From Cytobacillus oceanisediminis (GTDB taxonomy: Bacteria; Bacillota; Bacilli; Bacillales; Cytobacillaceae): DNA of 64,000 nucleotides. The translations under genes and the position numbers were made by a program. Location of the stretch: contig NZ_QGTW01000009.1 in assembly GCF_003182355.1 (NCBI RefSeq), positions 186,001 through 250,000 on the forward strand, in the 5' to 3' direction. Below, one piece after another: positions 31,953 to 40,901 of the stretch. Numbering within the stretch: the first letter of the stretch is position 1; each line of letters begins with the position of its first letter. The notes beneath the pieces are model-generated. The model had not been told where the DNA came from, did not search any database, and saw nothing but the letters and a program-made list of their open reading frames with translations.

Positions 31953-34069
31953 TTCAATCATTAGAGCTAATGGAAGAATTGCAGGAATTGTATGCCGGGC
32001 AATCTGGCCTAACAAATTTGGTTACAAATATGTCAGGGGACATCATAGCACCAGCGAAGGGGAATAACGAGCTTTTTAATCTCCTGCTCGAACAGGGGGG
32101 GATGAAAGGAATCATCAAGACCATAACAAAAGAGTATGACCTTTCAAAAACCTTCCTATATGACATGCTACCGGGTGTTTATGTCTGTATTGCCCCAGTA
32201 AACGGGCATTCTGGGCTCCTTTTATGGAGTGGTGTAAAAATTGAGCAAGGGTTAATAGACAAGGTTAAAAACAATATTAATAGCCTGATAAATGAAAGGG
32301 ATATTGATAGCATACTAGCCCAGACGCCAGCCCTTACACTGGAAAATAAGAGAGAGTGGATCCATTCAGCAAAGAAAGCGGCCTTAATGATATCCCGCCT
32401 TATGGAAGAAGGGGATTCATCGTTTTCCGGCCAATTGGAGGTTCTTCAGGAAGCTGCAAATATGGAGGAAGGTGATGTATCCCGTCTGCTTTGCCGATTC
32501 CTCGAAAAGAACAGCAGATATGACTTTCTTGGAGTTTGTGAACAGCGGTTTGACGACCTTTATGAAGTTTCCCATGCTGCCGGGGAAGAAGCTGAACGAA
32601 TTCTGGGAGCCAGTTTTTCACCTGGAGAAAGTTTTCTTGGGAGAATGCTTCTTACCGGAGAGTATGCATTTTGGGAGGGGGTAGAAAGGGATCCTAAGTA
32701 TACTTTTTTTGAACGGCTTCACTTTTACCCAAAATCATTGTTTTGTTTTCCTGTTGAATTAAGGGACGGATCCCTCTCTCTCATTTTTGGAGGGAGCAGG
32801 AAATTCGATAAATTTTCGGATACGGATAAAGTGTCCGCTAAAAATGTGGCTTTGCTGATTGAAGCTGCTCTTTTAACAGATTTATTGAAAAAAGAAAATA
32901 GCGGGCACCTACGCAGGTTATCGGCAATTGCTGATGTAAGTGGGATGCTGGTCTCTGCACCGGATTTAAAAAGGATCTCCTATATCCTTGTAGACATTGC
33001 CATGAATTTAGTGAAAGGACCATTTTCCACTGTCATTTTAAAAAATCCCCTAAAACAAAAAATGATGCTGATTTCCAGAGGAGACATCAAGGGAGAGATA
33101 GGAGGCTATCTCAAAATGGCTGCCGGGAATTACTTCACAAAAGCAGCCGAGTCCATTTCAAAAAGTTTGATGCCAAGCATAAAGCAGATAGAAGGAGCTT
33201 CAGCAGTTATTGAATGCCCGCTTCATTTTAGAGGAGAACTTTTAGGGCTTATTTGCGCAGGGACAAGAGGACATCCTGAACAAGAGATGGAAGAGCTGCT
33301 TCCATTCTTGCATACACTATCTTTAATTGCAGGATTCTCCTTACAGCTGGCAGGGGATGGACAAGAGAATATCCTGGACACTAAGGTGGATACTCTTCAC
33401 TCCTCTATTAAAGAATTTGATGCTGAGGCTTATCGGATTGCCAAGGAAGCTTTTAAGGCAGCTGATGAATTCTCTATTAAACTGGATCTTTCAGAAACCC
33501 TTATTAAGAACGTTTTATCAGCCTGCCTGCTTTACTGTTTTACACCTGAGTATTTGGCTGAAATGTTTCCGGAAACAGAGTTCCCTAGAATCGTTAAGGA
33601 TGGAAAACGGCTCCTTTCAGAGGAAATTTCATTCGACGATGAACCAAGTATTGGCAGCCAGGTATTTGCGGCAGCCGTTTCTTATGCTCAAAATGAAGGA
33701 AACCTCGATACTGTCATATCCAATCCAAAAATCGATAGCATCCGACAGGAATTCATTTCATTCATGGAGGAGAAACAGGTAATGGTGCAGGAGCTGACCC
33801 TTGAACCAGAAAGCAGCCATACTACAAGAAGCCAATCCGTAGGAGGTACGATCAAGAATCACTTGAATCTGTCCAACAGAGAAAAGGAGGTTCTAGAACT
33901 GGTCATCCAGGGGCTAAATAATAAGGAAATCGCACAGGAACTATTCATTAGCGAACACACCGTTAAAAATCATCTCACCAAAATCTTTCAAAAGCTAAAT
34001 GTACCAGACCGGACCCAGGCGATTTCAAAAGTCTATCAATTAACCTATAATAAATCAGCCAAACCGTGA
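31949..34069 (+). CDS. Large LuxR-family regulator with GAF-like sensor domains
   Basis: Product is 706 aa. The C-terminal 65 residues hold a LuxR helix-turn-helix (LSNREKEVLELVIQGL from about residue 640, then HTVKNHLTKIFQKLNV). The N-terminal 200 residues, beginning with a segment resembling a PocR-like ligand pocket, and two later regions (about 200-330 and 330-480) look like GAF-type sensor modules. No receiver domain or membrane segment is seen, so this is a cytosolic ligand-sensing regulator. It overlaps the small gene upstream by four bases and ends before a terminator. The adjacent Tad pilus genes are the obvious target. Individual sensor boundaries are rough. Confidence 0.78.
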   Translation: MIQSLELMEELQELYAGQSGLTNLVTNMSGDIIAPAKGNNELFNLLLEQGGMKGIIKTITKEYDLSKTFLYDMLPGVYVCIAPVNGHSGLLLWSGVKIEQGLIDKVKNNINSLINERDIDSILAQTPALTLENKREWIHSAKKAALMISRLMEEGDSSFSGQLEVLQEAANMEEGDVSRLLCRFLEKNSRYDFLGVCEQRFDDLYEVSHAAGEEAERILGASFSPGESFLGRMLLTGEYAFWEGVERDPKYTFFERLHFYPKSLFCFPVELRDGSLSLIFGGSRKFDKFSDTDKVSAKNVALLIEAALLTDLLKKENSGHLRRLSAIADVSGMLVSAPDLKRISYILVDIAMNLVKGPFSTVILKNPLKQKMMLISRGDIKGEIGGYLKMAAGNYFTKAAESISKSLMPSIKQIEGASAVIECPLHFRGELLGLICAGTRGHPEQEMEELLPFLHTLSLIAGFSLQLAGDGQENILDTKVDTLHSSIKEFDAEAYRIAKEAFKAADEFSIKLDLSETLIKNVLSACLLYCFTPEYLAEMFPETEFPRIVKDGKRLLSEEISFDDEPSIGSQVFAAAVSYAQNEGNLDTVISNPKIDSIRQEFISFMEEKQVMVQELTLEPESSHTTRSQSVGGTIKNHLNLSNREKEVLELVIQGLNNKEIAQELFISEHTVKNHLTKIFQKLNVPDRTQAISKVYQLTYNKSAKP

Positions 34070-34094
34070 CCTCCTGATATAGGAGGTTTTTTTG
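34069..34094 (+). terminator. Terminator of the regulatory trio
   Basis: ACCTCCT pairs with AGGAGGT around GATAT, followed by seven T residues, starting at the LuxR stop codon. Confidence 0.85.
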
Positions 34095-34250
34095 TTCCTA
34101 TTGATATAGGAAAGCTGGAAGGATAGCAGCCCTAAAATAGGAAACCATTCTTATTAAACCCTCTTTTTAGAAAGGGAAAAGTGGGGGATATTTTATTTTC
34201 TTAAATCCCTGCATAATAAGGCTTGTAAGTGATCAATACAAAGGCAGGAG

Positions 34251-34619
34251 GTGCTGATAACGAATCTGCTGAACCTCAGTACAAAGCAAGTCATCGCGGA
34301 GGAAGTCATAGCGGCTTATACCTTTTGGAAAAGATTTAAAGGCTTGATGCTGACAAAAAGCATGCCTGAAAACTTTGCTCTCCACCTTTCACCTTGTCCC
34401 AGCATTCATACCTTCTTCATGAGATATAACATTGATGTTTTATATCTGAATGATCGGAATGAAATTGTCGGACTGGAGGAAAACCTGGAACCTGGCAAAG
34501 CAGGCAAAAGATTTCCGGAAGCTGTATCGGTCATCGAGCTGCCCGCCGGAAAAATAAAACACACCTCAACCGCGGCTGGACAAGCTGTAGCCTTTGTGGA
34601 GAATAACGAACAATATTAA
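34251..34619 (+). CDS. DUF192-family protein of the Tad locus
   Basis: Product is about 122 aa in the DUF192 family, small proteins of unknown biochemical function that recur next to Tad pilus genes. Family landmarks are FKGLMLTKSMPENFALHL, CPSIHTFFMRYNIDVLYLN, and EVVELPAGK-like residues near the end. The start is uncertain: GTG at 34251 lies inside the AGGAGG ribosome binding site, so initiation may occur a few codons later at a non-ATG codon. It is followed 37 bases later by the pilin gene. Confidence 0.75.
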   Translation: MLITNLLNLSTKQVIAEEVIAAYTFWKRFKGLMLTKSMPENFALHLSPCPSIHTFFMRYNIDVLYLNDRNEIVGLEENLEPGKAGKRFPEAVSVIELPAGKIKHTSTAAGQAVAFVENNEQY

Positions 34620-34655
34620 TAAAATCATATTATTATATAAAAGGAGAGAGTTTAC

Positions 34656-34850
34656 ATGTTAAACAAAATTAAAGGATTATTTATGGAAGAAGAAGGACAA
34701 GGGATGACTGAGTATGGCTTGATTCTTGGGTTGATTGCGATAGTTGCGATTGTTGGATTAGGCTTTTTAGGTAAAGAGGTAGATGCTATGTTTACTAAAG
34801 TCAAGGGTGCTTTATCTGGAGGGTCATCAACTACAACTACTACTCCATAA
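34656..34850 (+). CDS. flp: Flp/Fap-type pilin
   Basis: Product is 64 aa, typical of Flp pilins. Basic start (MLNKIKGLF), a short acidic segment, EGQGMTEYGLILGLIAIVAI with the prepilin-peptidase junction (cleavage just before MTEYG, giving the E5-Y Flp motif), a long hydrophobic helix, and a short serine/threonine-rich tail. Polymerised subunits form the thin Tad pilus used for adhesion, surface sensing or DNA uptake. ATG 34656 follows AAAGGAGAG. A terminator just downstream likely gives the pilin mRNA higher abundance than the assembly genes. Confidence 0.92.
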   Translation: MLNKIKGLFMEEEGQGMTEYGLILGLIAIVAIVGLGFLGKEVDAMFTKVKGALSGGSSTTTTTP

Positions 34851-34875
34851 AATGAAATATACAGATTTCTTTTTG

Positions 34876-34904
34876 GAAGGGGCCCTGATTTTAGGGTCCC
34901 TTTT
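34876..34904 (+). terminator. Terminator/attenuator after the pilin gene
   Basis: AAGGGGCCCT pairs with AGGGTCCCTTTT with G-U pairs and an ATTTT-type loop, followed by TTTT. Partial read-through could supply the downstream tad genes. Confidence 0.8.
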
Positions 34905-34947
34905 ACAAGAAAACCACTCAAAAACCCAATGAAAGGATGGCCTTCAG

Positions 34948-35454
34948 ATGGATATCTTCCTATTAATTATCCTATTAATATGTGTCATTACCGATGTAAA
35001 GAGCAGAAAAATCTACAACAAAGTAATCTATCCAGCCCTTTTGGCAGGATTCTTCTATCATCTGGCCAACGGCGGCTGGGATGCCTTATTCCATTCTTTC
35101 CTTGGCTTTTTGATCGGGCTTGGACTCCTTTTAATTCCTTACTTGATGGGAGGCATGGGGGCAGGAGACGTGAAACTTCTTGCCTTGATTGGCGCCTTAA
35201 AGGGCGGAGCATTTGTTTTCCAATCATTCTTATATATAGCCGTTATCGGGGGAATCATTGCACTGGGTATTGTTCTTTTCCGAAGCGGCGTGCTGAAGTC
35301 ACTGATTTACTTTTTTTATAATCTTCTAAATGGTGTACGTAATAAGGCAATCATATCAAGGGGATCGCTTACAGCCACATATCCTTATGGAGTGGCAATT
35401 GCCGCCGGTACTGCCCTTTCTCTGCTGATCGAAAGGATGCCTGGCCTATGGTAA
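34948..35454 (+). CDS. tadV: TadV/CpaA-type prepilin peptidase
   Basis: Product is 168 aa with about five membrane segments, the short aspartate-peptidase form (A24) used for Flp pilins. The two catalytic aspartates are in ICVITDVKSRKIYN and in MGGMGAGDVKLL (GxGD). It removes the leader of the pilin and probably of TadE/TadG pseudopilins in the membrane. ATG 34948 follows AAAGGATGG; its end overlaps tadE by seven bases. Confidence 0.9.
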   Translation: MDIFLLIILLICVITDVKSRKIYNKVIYPALLAGFFYHLANGGWDALFHSFLGFLIGLGLLLIPYLMGGMGAGDVKLLALIGALKGGAFVFQSFLYIAVIGGIIALGIVLFRSGVLKSLIYFFYNLLNGVRNKAIISRGSLTATYPYGVAIAAGTALSLLIERMPGLW

Positions 35455-35822
35455 GAAAAGAAGATGGCCAGTCATTGGTAGAGTTTGCGCTCATTCTGCC
35501 CTTGTTTCTTCTATTATTAGTAGGTGTGATTGATTTTGGGAGAATCCTATATACCCAGATACAGCTTGAGCTTGTCTCACAGGAGTCAGTAAGACTAGGC
35601 GGCCTTGGAAAAACGGATGAAGAAATTCGGGCATATGCCAAAAATCAGTTTACACAGGGAGATTCCTCCTTGCTTACAGTAAATATTTCTCCTACAGGCA
35701 CAAGAAAATCGGGAACCTATGTAACCGTCGATATTTCATATCCGGAAACTCTTTTGGATGCGTTGGGAAGCATGGCTGTCCCGTACACCATTCAATCAAG
35801 TTCAACGATACGGGTGGAATGA
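35448..35822 (+). CDS. tadE: TadE-family minor pseudopilin
   Basis: Product is 124 aa. The N-terminus DGQSLVEFALILPLFLLLLV is the TadE consensus: Glu at position 5 after a Gly-Gln-processed region and a long hydrophobic helix. The remainder is a small extracytoplasmic domain with beta strands. TadE pseudopilins help build or anchor the Flp pilus. The stop overlaps the tadG start by ATGA at 35819-35822, so coupling is tight. Confidence 0.9.
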   Translation: MVRKEDGQSLVEFALILPLFLLLLVGVIDFGRILYTQIQLELVSQESVRLGGLGKTDEEIRAYAKNQFTQGDSSLLTVNISPTGTRKSGTYVTVDISYPETLLDALGSMAVPYTIQSSSTIRVE

Positions 35823-36733
35823 CCAGGATGATAAAGAAATTTTCTGGAAAAGAGGACGGCAGCATACTCGTTTTGTTTGCAGTTGGTTTGGCAGCCTTGA
35901 TTGCGATGACGGGCCTTGTTATAGATGGCGGACATTTATACATGCAGAAAAGCCGTCTCCAAAAGACTGCAAATGCTTCCGCATTATCAGGCGCACAGGA
36001 AATACCGAATAGTAAAATCGCGGTCCATGAGGTGGTTAGCCATATCCTTGCCTCACATGGGGAAGAAAACAGCCTTCAGCAGTCCAGTATTGAAAATAAC
36101 AGCAAGCTGTATGTAGCTCTTGAAAAAAATGTCCCCCTTTTCTTTGCCACGCTGTTCGGGGTGGATAGCCTGCCTGTGAAGGCAGATGCAAAGGCAGCAT
36201 TAGCTCCAATGGGTGCGGCAAAGGGGGCTGTTCCATTAGGAATTGATGAATCGGTTGCTCTTCAATATGGCCAGGCATATCAGCTTAAGGTAGATTCAGG
36301 GGATTCGGCATCTGGTAATTTTGGGGTTCTTGCTCTTCAGGGACCTGGTGCAAAGCTATACGGAGAAAGCCTGACATATGGGTTTGACCAGCCTCTAAAG
36401 GTCGGGGATATCATCAATACACAGACAGGGAATATTGCTGGCGAAACACGCTCTGCTATTAATTACCGGATTGACGCATGCCCTTCTGGCGACTATTTGA
36501 TCAGGGATTGTCCCAGAGTGATGCTGGTTATCGTTTATAAGCCATATGAAGTGGCAACGAATCAGCTGAAAAGCATTAAAATAACAGGATTTGCTTATTT
36601 TTATGTCACGGACCGCATGGGAAGCAGCGATGATTCGATTAAAGGCATTTTTATAAAACGGACAGGCGCCGGAACCGCTGAGGCAGGTATGCCTCTTGAC
36701 CGGGGAGCTTATGCGGTGCGGCTGACAGAATAG
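35819..36733 (+). CDS. tadG: TadG-like pilus assembly protein
   Basis: Product is 304 aa. Residues 8-32 carry the Tad N-terminal membrane segment preceded by GSILVLFAVGLAALIAM and followed by IDGGHLYMQKSRLQKTANAS, the signature of the TadG/Tad N-terminal domain. The large remainder is extracytoplasmic, with ACPSGDYLIRDCP containing two cysteines that may form a disulfide. It is a pseudopilin-like component associated with the pilus tip or envelope. ATG 35819. Confidence 0.88.
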   Translation: MTRMIKKFSGKEDGSILVLFAVGLAALIAMTGLVIDGGHLYMQKSRLQKTANASALSGAQEIPNSKIAVHEVVSHILASHGEENSLQQSSIENNSKLYVALEKNVPLFFATLFGVDSLPVKADAKAALAPMGAAKGAVPLGIDESVALQYGQAYQLKVDSGDSASGNFGVLALQGPGAKLYGESLTYGFDQPLKVGDIINTQTGNIAGETRSAINYRIDACPSGDYLIRDCPRVMLVIVYKPYEVATNQLKSIKITGFAYFYVTDRMGSSDDSIKGIFIKRTGAGTAEAGMPLDRGAYAVRLTE

Positions 36734-36745
36734 GGGGATGGACAG

Positions 36746-37687
36746 ATGAAAACGAAAAAATTATTGTTTCTGGCGATTGTTTCTGGCCTAATGACAACCC
36801 TCCTTTTCTATTTATTTATTAATAGGGAAAGTACAGCACCAGCAGATGCGACTGTTCCTATGGCGACAGTGGTTACAGCCGGCATGGATATCAGCAAGAA
36901 CGAGAAAATGACGAAAGAAAACCTTTCAGCAGCTGAATTTCCAGAGGATCAGATTCATCCTGACGCTGTCCGCGATCCCGAATCGATTATAGGCAAGTAT
37001 GCTTCTGCAGATATCAAGCAAGGCGAGATAATCATGCTTCACAGGGTCTATGAAGCGAAGGAAGAGGAAAAAGTCATTTCAAGAAAAATAAGTGAAGGCT
37101 ATCGTGCGGTATCCATCAGCACGGACTTTGTCAAATCTGTCTCCAATCAAATTGAGCCTGAGGATTTGGTGGATGTGGTGCTCAGCGAAGAAACTCCTTC
37201 AGGTGATTCTGGCATAAAAACTGAACTGATACTGGAAAAAGTCCGAGTTCTGTCTGTAGGAAAAAGACTCACAGAAAAGCAAAATACTGAAGCCGGTACA
37301 GGGAGCGAACCGGAGTATTTGGCTGTAACCCTTGAGCTGAAGCAGGAGGATAGCGTAAAAATCATTAATTCAAGCGAACGCGGAAATCTGCATTTAGTAC
37401 TGAACAGCCAGCTTTCATCAAAGGAAGAAGCTGAGACAGGGGAACAGGAGGAACAGGTAAATCCTGAGCCTGATATCCAATTAGTTACGCTATCAAAACG
37501 TTCCATTATTCGCAAAAAGCCTCATCTCAATGGCTATATCACATCGATCGTTGACCAGGATACCAAGCTGAAATTCCTTGAAAAACAAGAGACGGATGAA
37601 GAAGGCAGACTATGGCTTTTTATTGAAACTCCTGATAAAAAACAGGGCTGGATCAGCAGCAGAATCGTCAAGCAGGAGGGTGAATAG
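36746..37687 (+). CDS. cpaB: CpaB/RcpC-like pilus protein with C-terminal SH3-like domain
   Basis: Product is 313 aa. One N-terminal membrane segment (LFLAIVSGLMTTLLFYLFI) is followed by a SAF domain typical of CpaB/RcpC (PMATVVTAGMDISKNEKMT ... SIIGKYASADIKQGEIIMLHRV). The last 70 residues, after an acidic linker, contain SIIRKKPHLNGYITSIVDQ ... GWISSRIVKQ, an SH3b-like domain that I do not usually see in CpaB. SH3b domains bind cell wall, so this may anchor the machine to peptidoglycan in a Gram-positive host. ATG 36746 follows GGGGATGG. Confidence 0.82.
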   Translation: MKTKKLLFLAIVSGLMTTLLFYLFINRESTAPADATVPMATVVTAGMDISKNEKMTKENLSAAEFPEDQIHPDAVRDPESIIGKYASADIKQGEIIMLHRVYEAKEEEKVISRKISEGYRAVSISTDFVKSVSNQIEPEDLVDVVLSEETPSGDSGIKTELILEKVRVLSVGKRLTEKQNTEAGTGSEPEYLAVTLELKQEDSVKIINSSERGNLHLVLNSQLSSKEEAETGEQEEQVNPEPDIQLVTLSKRSIIRKKPHLNGYITSIVDQDTKLKFLEKQETDEEGRLWLFIETPDKKQGWISSRIVKQEGE

Positions 37688-37706
37688 AGAGAAAGGAGCG
37701 GTTAAG

Positions 37707-38579
37707 TTGGCTGAATCGTTTATAAATGAAAATGCACGGGGGAAAATGATTGTTATTTGCAGTGCTTCAGGCGGCACAGGGAGAACAGCGGTAACGGTCA
37801 ATTTGGCTGCGATGCTTGCAAAAAGAAAGGTTAAGGTAGATATACTCGATGCTGATTGGCAGTTTGGCGATATTGCAATGGCCCTTAATCTTGAGCCTGC
37901 TGTGACCATTAAAGAGATAGCAGAAAAACAGGATAGGAGGAATGCCCGGAATTACTCCATTCTACATTCCACAGGAATCAGGGTATTGGCTGCACCGGAC
38001 CGGCCGGAATATGCAGACATGATTACATCAGATGTCCTTGAAGCAACAGTCAGCGCGCTTCTTTCGGAAACTCAGGTGCTTTTGGCTGAAACACAGGCAG
38101 GGTTAAACGACAGGAACATTCAGCTAATGGAGATGGCAGACATCATCCTCCTGATGACAACTCCCGGAATAGGATCGCTTAAAAATACAAAGCTGATGGC
38201 TGAAACACTGGAGGCTCTTGAATTAAAGGACAAGGTAAGGCTGTTAGTCAATCAAAAAGCCGGTTCAAATGCCATTAAAGATAGCATGATTCCAAAGCTT
38301 GTAGGAGTGGAGCCATTCTATTTTTTGCCGTTAGAAAAGACACAGTTAGCAAGCTCTCTCGATTTAGGGGAGCCAATCGTGCTCAGTCATCCAAAGCTTC
38401 GTTTTTCAAAAGGAATCGAAGGTCTGGCTGAACGGCTTTATCCTCAGGAAAAACAGTCCGCAGATTCCAATTTCATAAGGCTGTTTCAAAAGAAAATAAC
38501 AGGTGTAAGGGGAAGAGTAGATGAGCTTATTGGAAAGAATTCAATCGAAGAATCAGAAGGAATTCAAAAAAACCAATGA
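37707..38579 (+). CDS. cpaE: CpaE/TadZ-like ATPase, atypical P-loop
   Basis: Product is 290 aa from TTG 37707. This start has AAAGGAG 7 bases upstream and lies after the CpaB stop at 37685-37687; the longer frame from 37578 would overlap cpaB by 110 bases. The MinD/ParA-type fold has a P-loop region SASGGTGRTAVTVNLAAML in which both lysines of the usual KGG-x-GKT deviant motif are replaced (Ser and Arg). Other segments (DILDADWQFGDIAMAL, VLLAETQAGLNDRNIQLM, LLVNQKAG) fit the family. CpaE positions the Tad machine, often at the pole. Loss of the lysines suggests a non-hydrolysing localisation factor. Confidence 0.83.
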   Translation: MAESFINENARGKMIVICSASGGTGRTAVTVNLAAMLAKRKVKVDILDADWQFGDIAMALNLEPAVTIKEIAEKQDRRNARNYSILHSTGIRVLAAPDRPEYADMITSDVLEATVSALLSETQVLLAETQAGLNDRNIQLMEMADIILLMTTPGIGSLKNTKLMAETLEALELKDKVRLLVNQKAGSNAIKDSMIPKLVGVEPFYFLPLEKTQLASSLDLGEPIVLSHPKLRFSKGIEGLAERLYPQEKQSADSNFIRLFQKKITGVRGRVDELIGKNSIEESEGIQKNQ

Positions 38580-39960
38580 AGAACCGCTTCATTCTAAGCG
38601 GAGCGCTGATGCAAAAGGTCCTGAATCTTCTGCAGATCTGCCTGTGAAGCCGGAGAAAAAGCCTAAAAAGACGACTAACATTGAAAAGAAAAAAGCGTCA
38701 GCACCTAAAAATGAATACCAGCAGATGAAGGATCTTGCTTTCAAATATATTCTAAAAGAACGCAAAGAAGAGGATGTAGAAGAAATTGCCGGGGATCTCG
38801 ACTCGATTATTTCAGAAATTCTCCAGGAAAATGAGGCAATGAAGGCTTCACTCGATATTGAAAAGCTGAAGGAAGAATTGACGAATGATTTAACGGGGTA
38901 TGGCCCCATTAACCCATTGCTCCTTGATGAAGATGTCTCCGAGGTTATGGTAAACGGTCCCGATCAGGTATATGCGGAGCGGGGCGGCCGTTTGCAGCTG
39001 ACAGATATAACCTTTCGGGACAACGATCATGTGATGGCCGTATTGGAAAAAATCGTGGCACCCCTGGGACGGAGAATCGATGAGAGCAGTCCAATGGTGG
39101 ATGCGCGCCTCAAGGATGGTTCAAGGGTAAATGCCATAATTCCGCCGCTCGCACTGAACGGCCCGACGATTACTATCAGGAAATTTTCGAAGGATCCTTT
39201 TACAATCCATGATTTAATCCGCTTTGGAACATTAACAGCCGAAATGGCCGACTTTATAGAAGCTTGTGTAAAAGCAAAGCTGAACATCTTTGTAAGCGGG
39301 GGAACCGGATCAGGCAAAACGACAACATTAAATGTATTATCCTCGTTTATATCAAATGATGACCGTATCGTCACAATCGAGGATGCAGCAGAGCTCCAAT
39401 TGGGGCAGGAGCATGTGGTCACGCTTGAAACCCGTCCTCCCAATATTGAAGGCAATGGTGCGATTACCATCCGGGATCTTGTCAGGAACTCGCTTAGGAT
39501 GAGGCCTGACCGTATTGTTATTGGTGAGGTGCGAAGCGGGGAAGCCCTGGATATGCTGCAGGCCATGAATACAGGGCATGACGGCTCCCTTGCAACCGGA
39601 CATGCGAATAGCCCGCGCGATATGCTGTCCCGTTTGGAAACAATGGTGCTGATGGCAGGAATGGAGCTGCCAATCAAAGCAATCAGGAGCCAGATTGCCG
39701 GGGCACTTGATCTCATCATCCAGCAATCAAGGCTCAAGGACGGCTCGCGAAGAATTACAAACATAACGGAAGTACAGGGCTTGGAGGGAGATGTCATTGT
39801 ACTTCAGGATATTTTTGTTTTTGAGCAATATGGAGTTGGGGAAGATGGAAAAATCATAGGCAAGCTGGTTCCTACAGGTGTACGGCCAAAGTTTTATGAG
39901 CAGATGGAGCAGGAAGGGATTTATCTTCCGCCTTCCATTTTTCAGGAAAGGGTGGAGTAA
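38521..39960 (+). CDS. cpaF: CpaF/TadA secretion ATPase
   Basis: Product is 479 aa. A charged, low-complexity N-terminus (about 65 residues of KKPKKTTNIEKKKAS type) precedes the GSPII/TadA-type core: Walker A in SGGTGSGKTTTLNVL at about residue 259, an Asp box (DDRIVTIEDAAELQL), NSLRMRPDRIVIGEVR (Walker B), and the His box GHDGSLATGHANSP. It powers pilus polymerisation, and perhaps retraction, at the cytoplasmic face. ATG at 38521 overlaps the cpaE end by 59 bases, a sign of tight coupling. Confidence 0.92.
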   Translation: MSLLERIQSKNQKEFKKTNEEPLHSKRSADAKGPESSADLPVKPEKKPKKTTNIEKKKASAPKNEYQQMKDLAFKYILKERKEEDVEEIAGDLDSIISEILQENEAMKASLDIEKLKEELTNDLTGYGPINPLLLDEDVSEVMVNGPDQVYAERGGRLQLTDITFRDNDHVMAVLEKIVAPLGRRIDESSPMVDARLKDGSRVNAIIPPLALNGPTITIRKFSKDPFTIHDLIRFGTLTAEMADFIEACVKAKLNIFVSGGTGSGKTTTLNVLSSFISNDDRIVTIEDAAELQLGQEHVVTLETRPPNIEGNGAITIRDLVRNSLRMRPDRIVIGEVRSGEALDMLQAMNTGHDGSLATGHANSPRDMLSRLETMVLMAGMELPIKAIRSQIAGALDLIIQQSRLKDGSRRITNITEVQGLEGDVIVLQDIFVFEQYGVGEDGKIIGKLVPTGVRPKFYEQMEQEGIYLPPSIFQERVE

Positions 39961-39962
39961 GG

Positions 39963-40898
39963 ATGGCAGTGGTTTTGTTTTTGTGTCTTTTTACGACTAC
40001 TTTCCTTTTTCTTTATTCTTTAAGTTCCATTCGGTCCTCTAAAAACAATTGGGCAGAAAACACCAAGCTGGAATCTATAACCATTAAGCAGTTGCTGAAA
40101 AAAGGAAACCTCACATTAAAAGCGCTGCTTGTTAAAAAGAAAAAGAACAGCAGGCAGGCTGACCGGCTGGAAGCGCAGCTCAGCCTGGCCGGTGTCCCGA
40201 TGAAAGCGGAAGAGCTCAAAGTATTTCAATGGTTTTCTGTTATCATCAGCGGAGGGATCCTCTATATTTTAGCCAATGAACTTTTTTTATTGGCCGCAGG
40301 CGCAGTAATTGGTTTCTTCCTTCCTAGGCTATGGCTTAAGCAAAAGCAAAGAAAGCGCATCAAACAGTTTAACGCTCTCCTGCCGGGAATGCTTAATTCC
40401 ATCATAGGTTCACTTAAGGCCGGCTTTAGCTTCCTTCAATCTATGCAAATGGTGGCAGAGGAATCCGGCTCGCCAATCAAAGAAGAAGTCCAGTATGTGC
40501 TTAAATCCCTTCAATATGGAACATCAATGGAGGATAGCTTAATACAATGGAAAGAACGAATGCCAAGTGAAGATTTAAGCTTGCTGGTGGAGGCCATCTT
40601 AATTCAAAGGCAGGTTGGCGGCAATCTTGCCTATCTGCTTGAAAAGATCGTGGACACAAACAGGGAACGAAATAAACTGGAAAACCAGATCAAGACACTC
40701 ACAGCACAGGGAAGGCTTTCGGGCATAATTATTAGTTTTCTGCCGATCGGTTTAGGAATAGTTATTTACTTCATGAATCCTGACTATATAGGCACTCTTT
40801 TCAGCAATCCCATTGGACAGGCCATGCTAATTGCAGCCGTAGCCGGCCAGGTGATCGGGTTTCTCTTTATAAGGAAAATTACCACAATTGAGGTGTGA
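39963..40898 (+). CDS. tadB: TadB-family membrane platform protein
   Basis: Product is 311 aa with an N-terminal membrane segment, a cytoplasmic stretch, two mid segments (residues about 95-125) and two C-terminal ones, matching the GspF-like TadB fold. The typical FNALLPGMLNSIIGSLKAG motif is present. It forms the inner-membrane platform for pilus assembly together with TadC. ATG 39963 begins two bases after the cpaF stop (TAAGGATG), so expression is coupled. Confidence 0.9.
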   Translation: MAVVLFLCLFTTTFLFLYSLSSIRSSKNNWAENTKLESITIKQLLKKGNLTLKALLVKKKKNSRQADRLEAQLSLAGVPMKAEELKVFQWFSVIISGGILYILANELFLLAAGAVIGFFLPRLWLKQKQRKRIKQFNALLPGMLNSIIGSLKAGFSFLQSMQMVAEESGSPIKEEVQYVLKSLQYGTSMEDSLIQWKERMPSEDLSLLVEAILIQRQVGGNLAYLLEKIVDTNRERNKLENQIKTLTAQGRLSGIIISFLPIGLGIVIYFMNPDYIGTLFSNPIGQAMLIAAVAGQVIGFLFIRKITTIEV

Positions 40899-40901
40899 GG
40901 C

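Noticed and set aside
33327-33782. 151-codon plus-strand ORF inside the LuxR-type gene
   Set aside because: Out of frame within a long conserved gene; composition is typical of an off-frame translation.
39027-39797. 256-codon minus-strand ORF opposite cpaF
   Set aside because: It lies entirely antisense to a conserved ATPase gene, has no RBS or recognisable domain, and reads as a shadow of cpaF codons.
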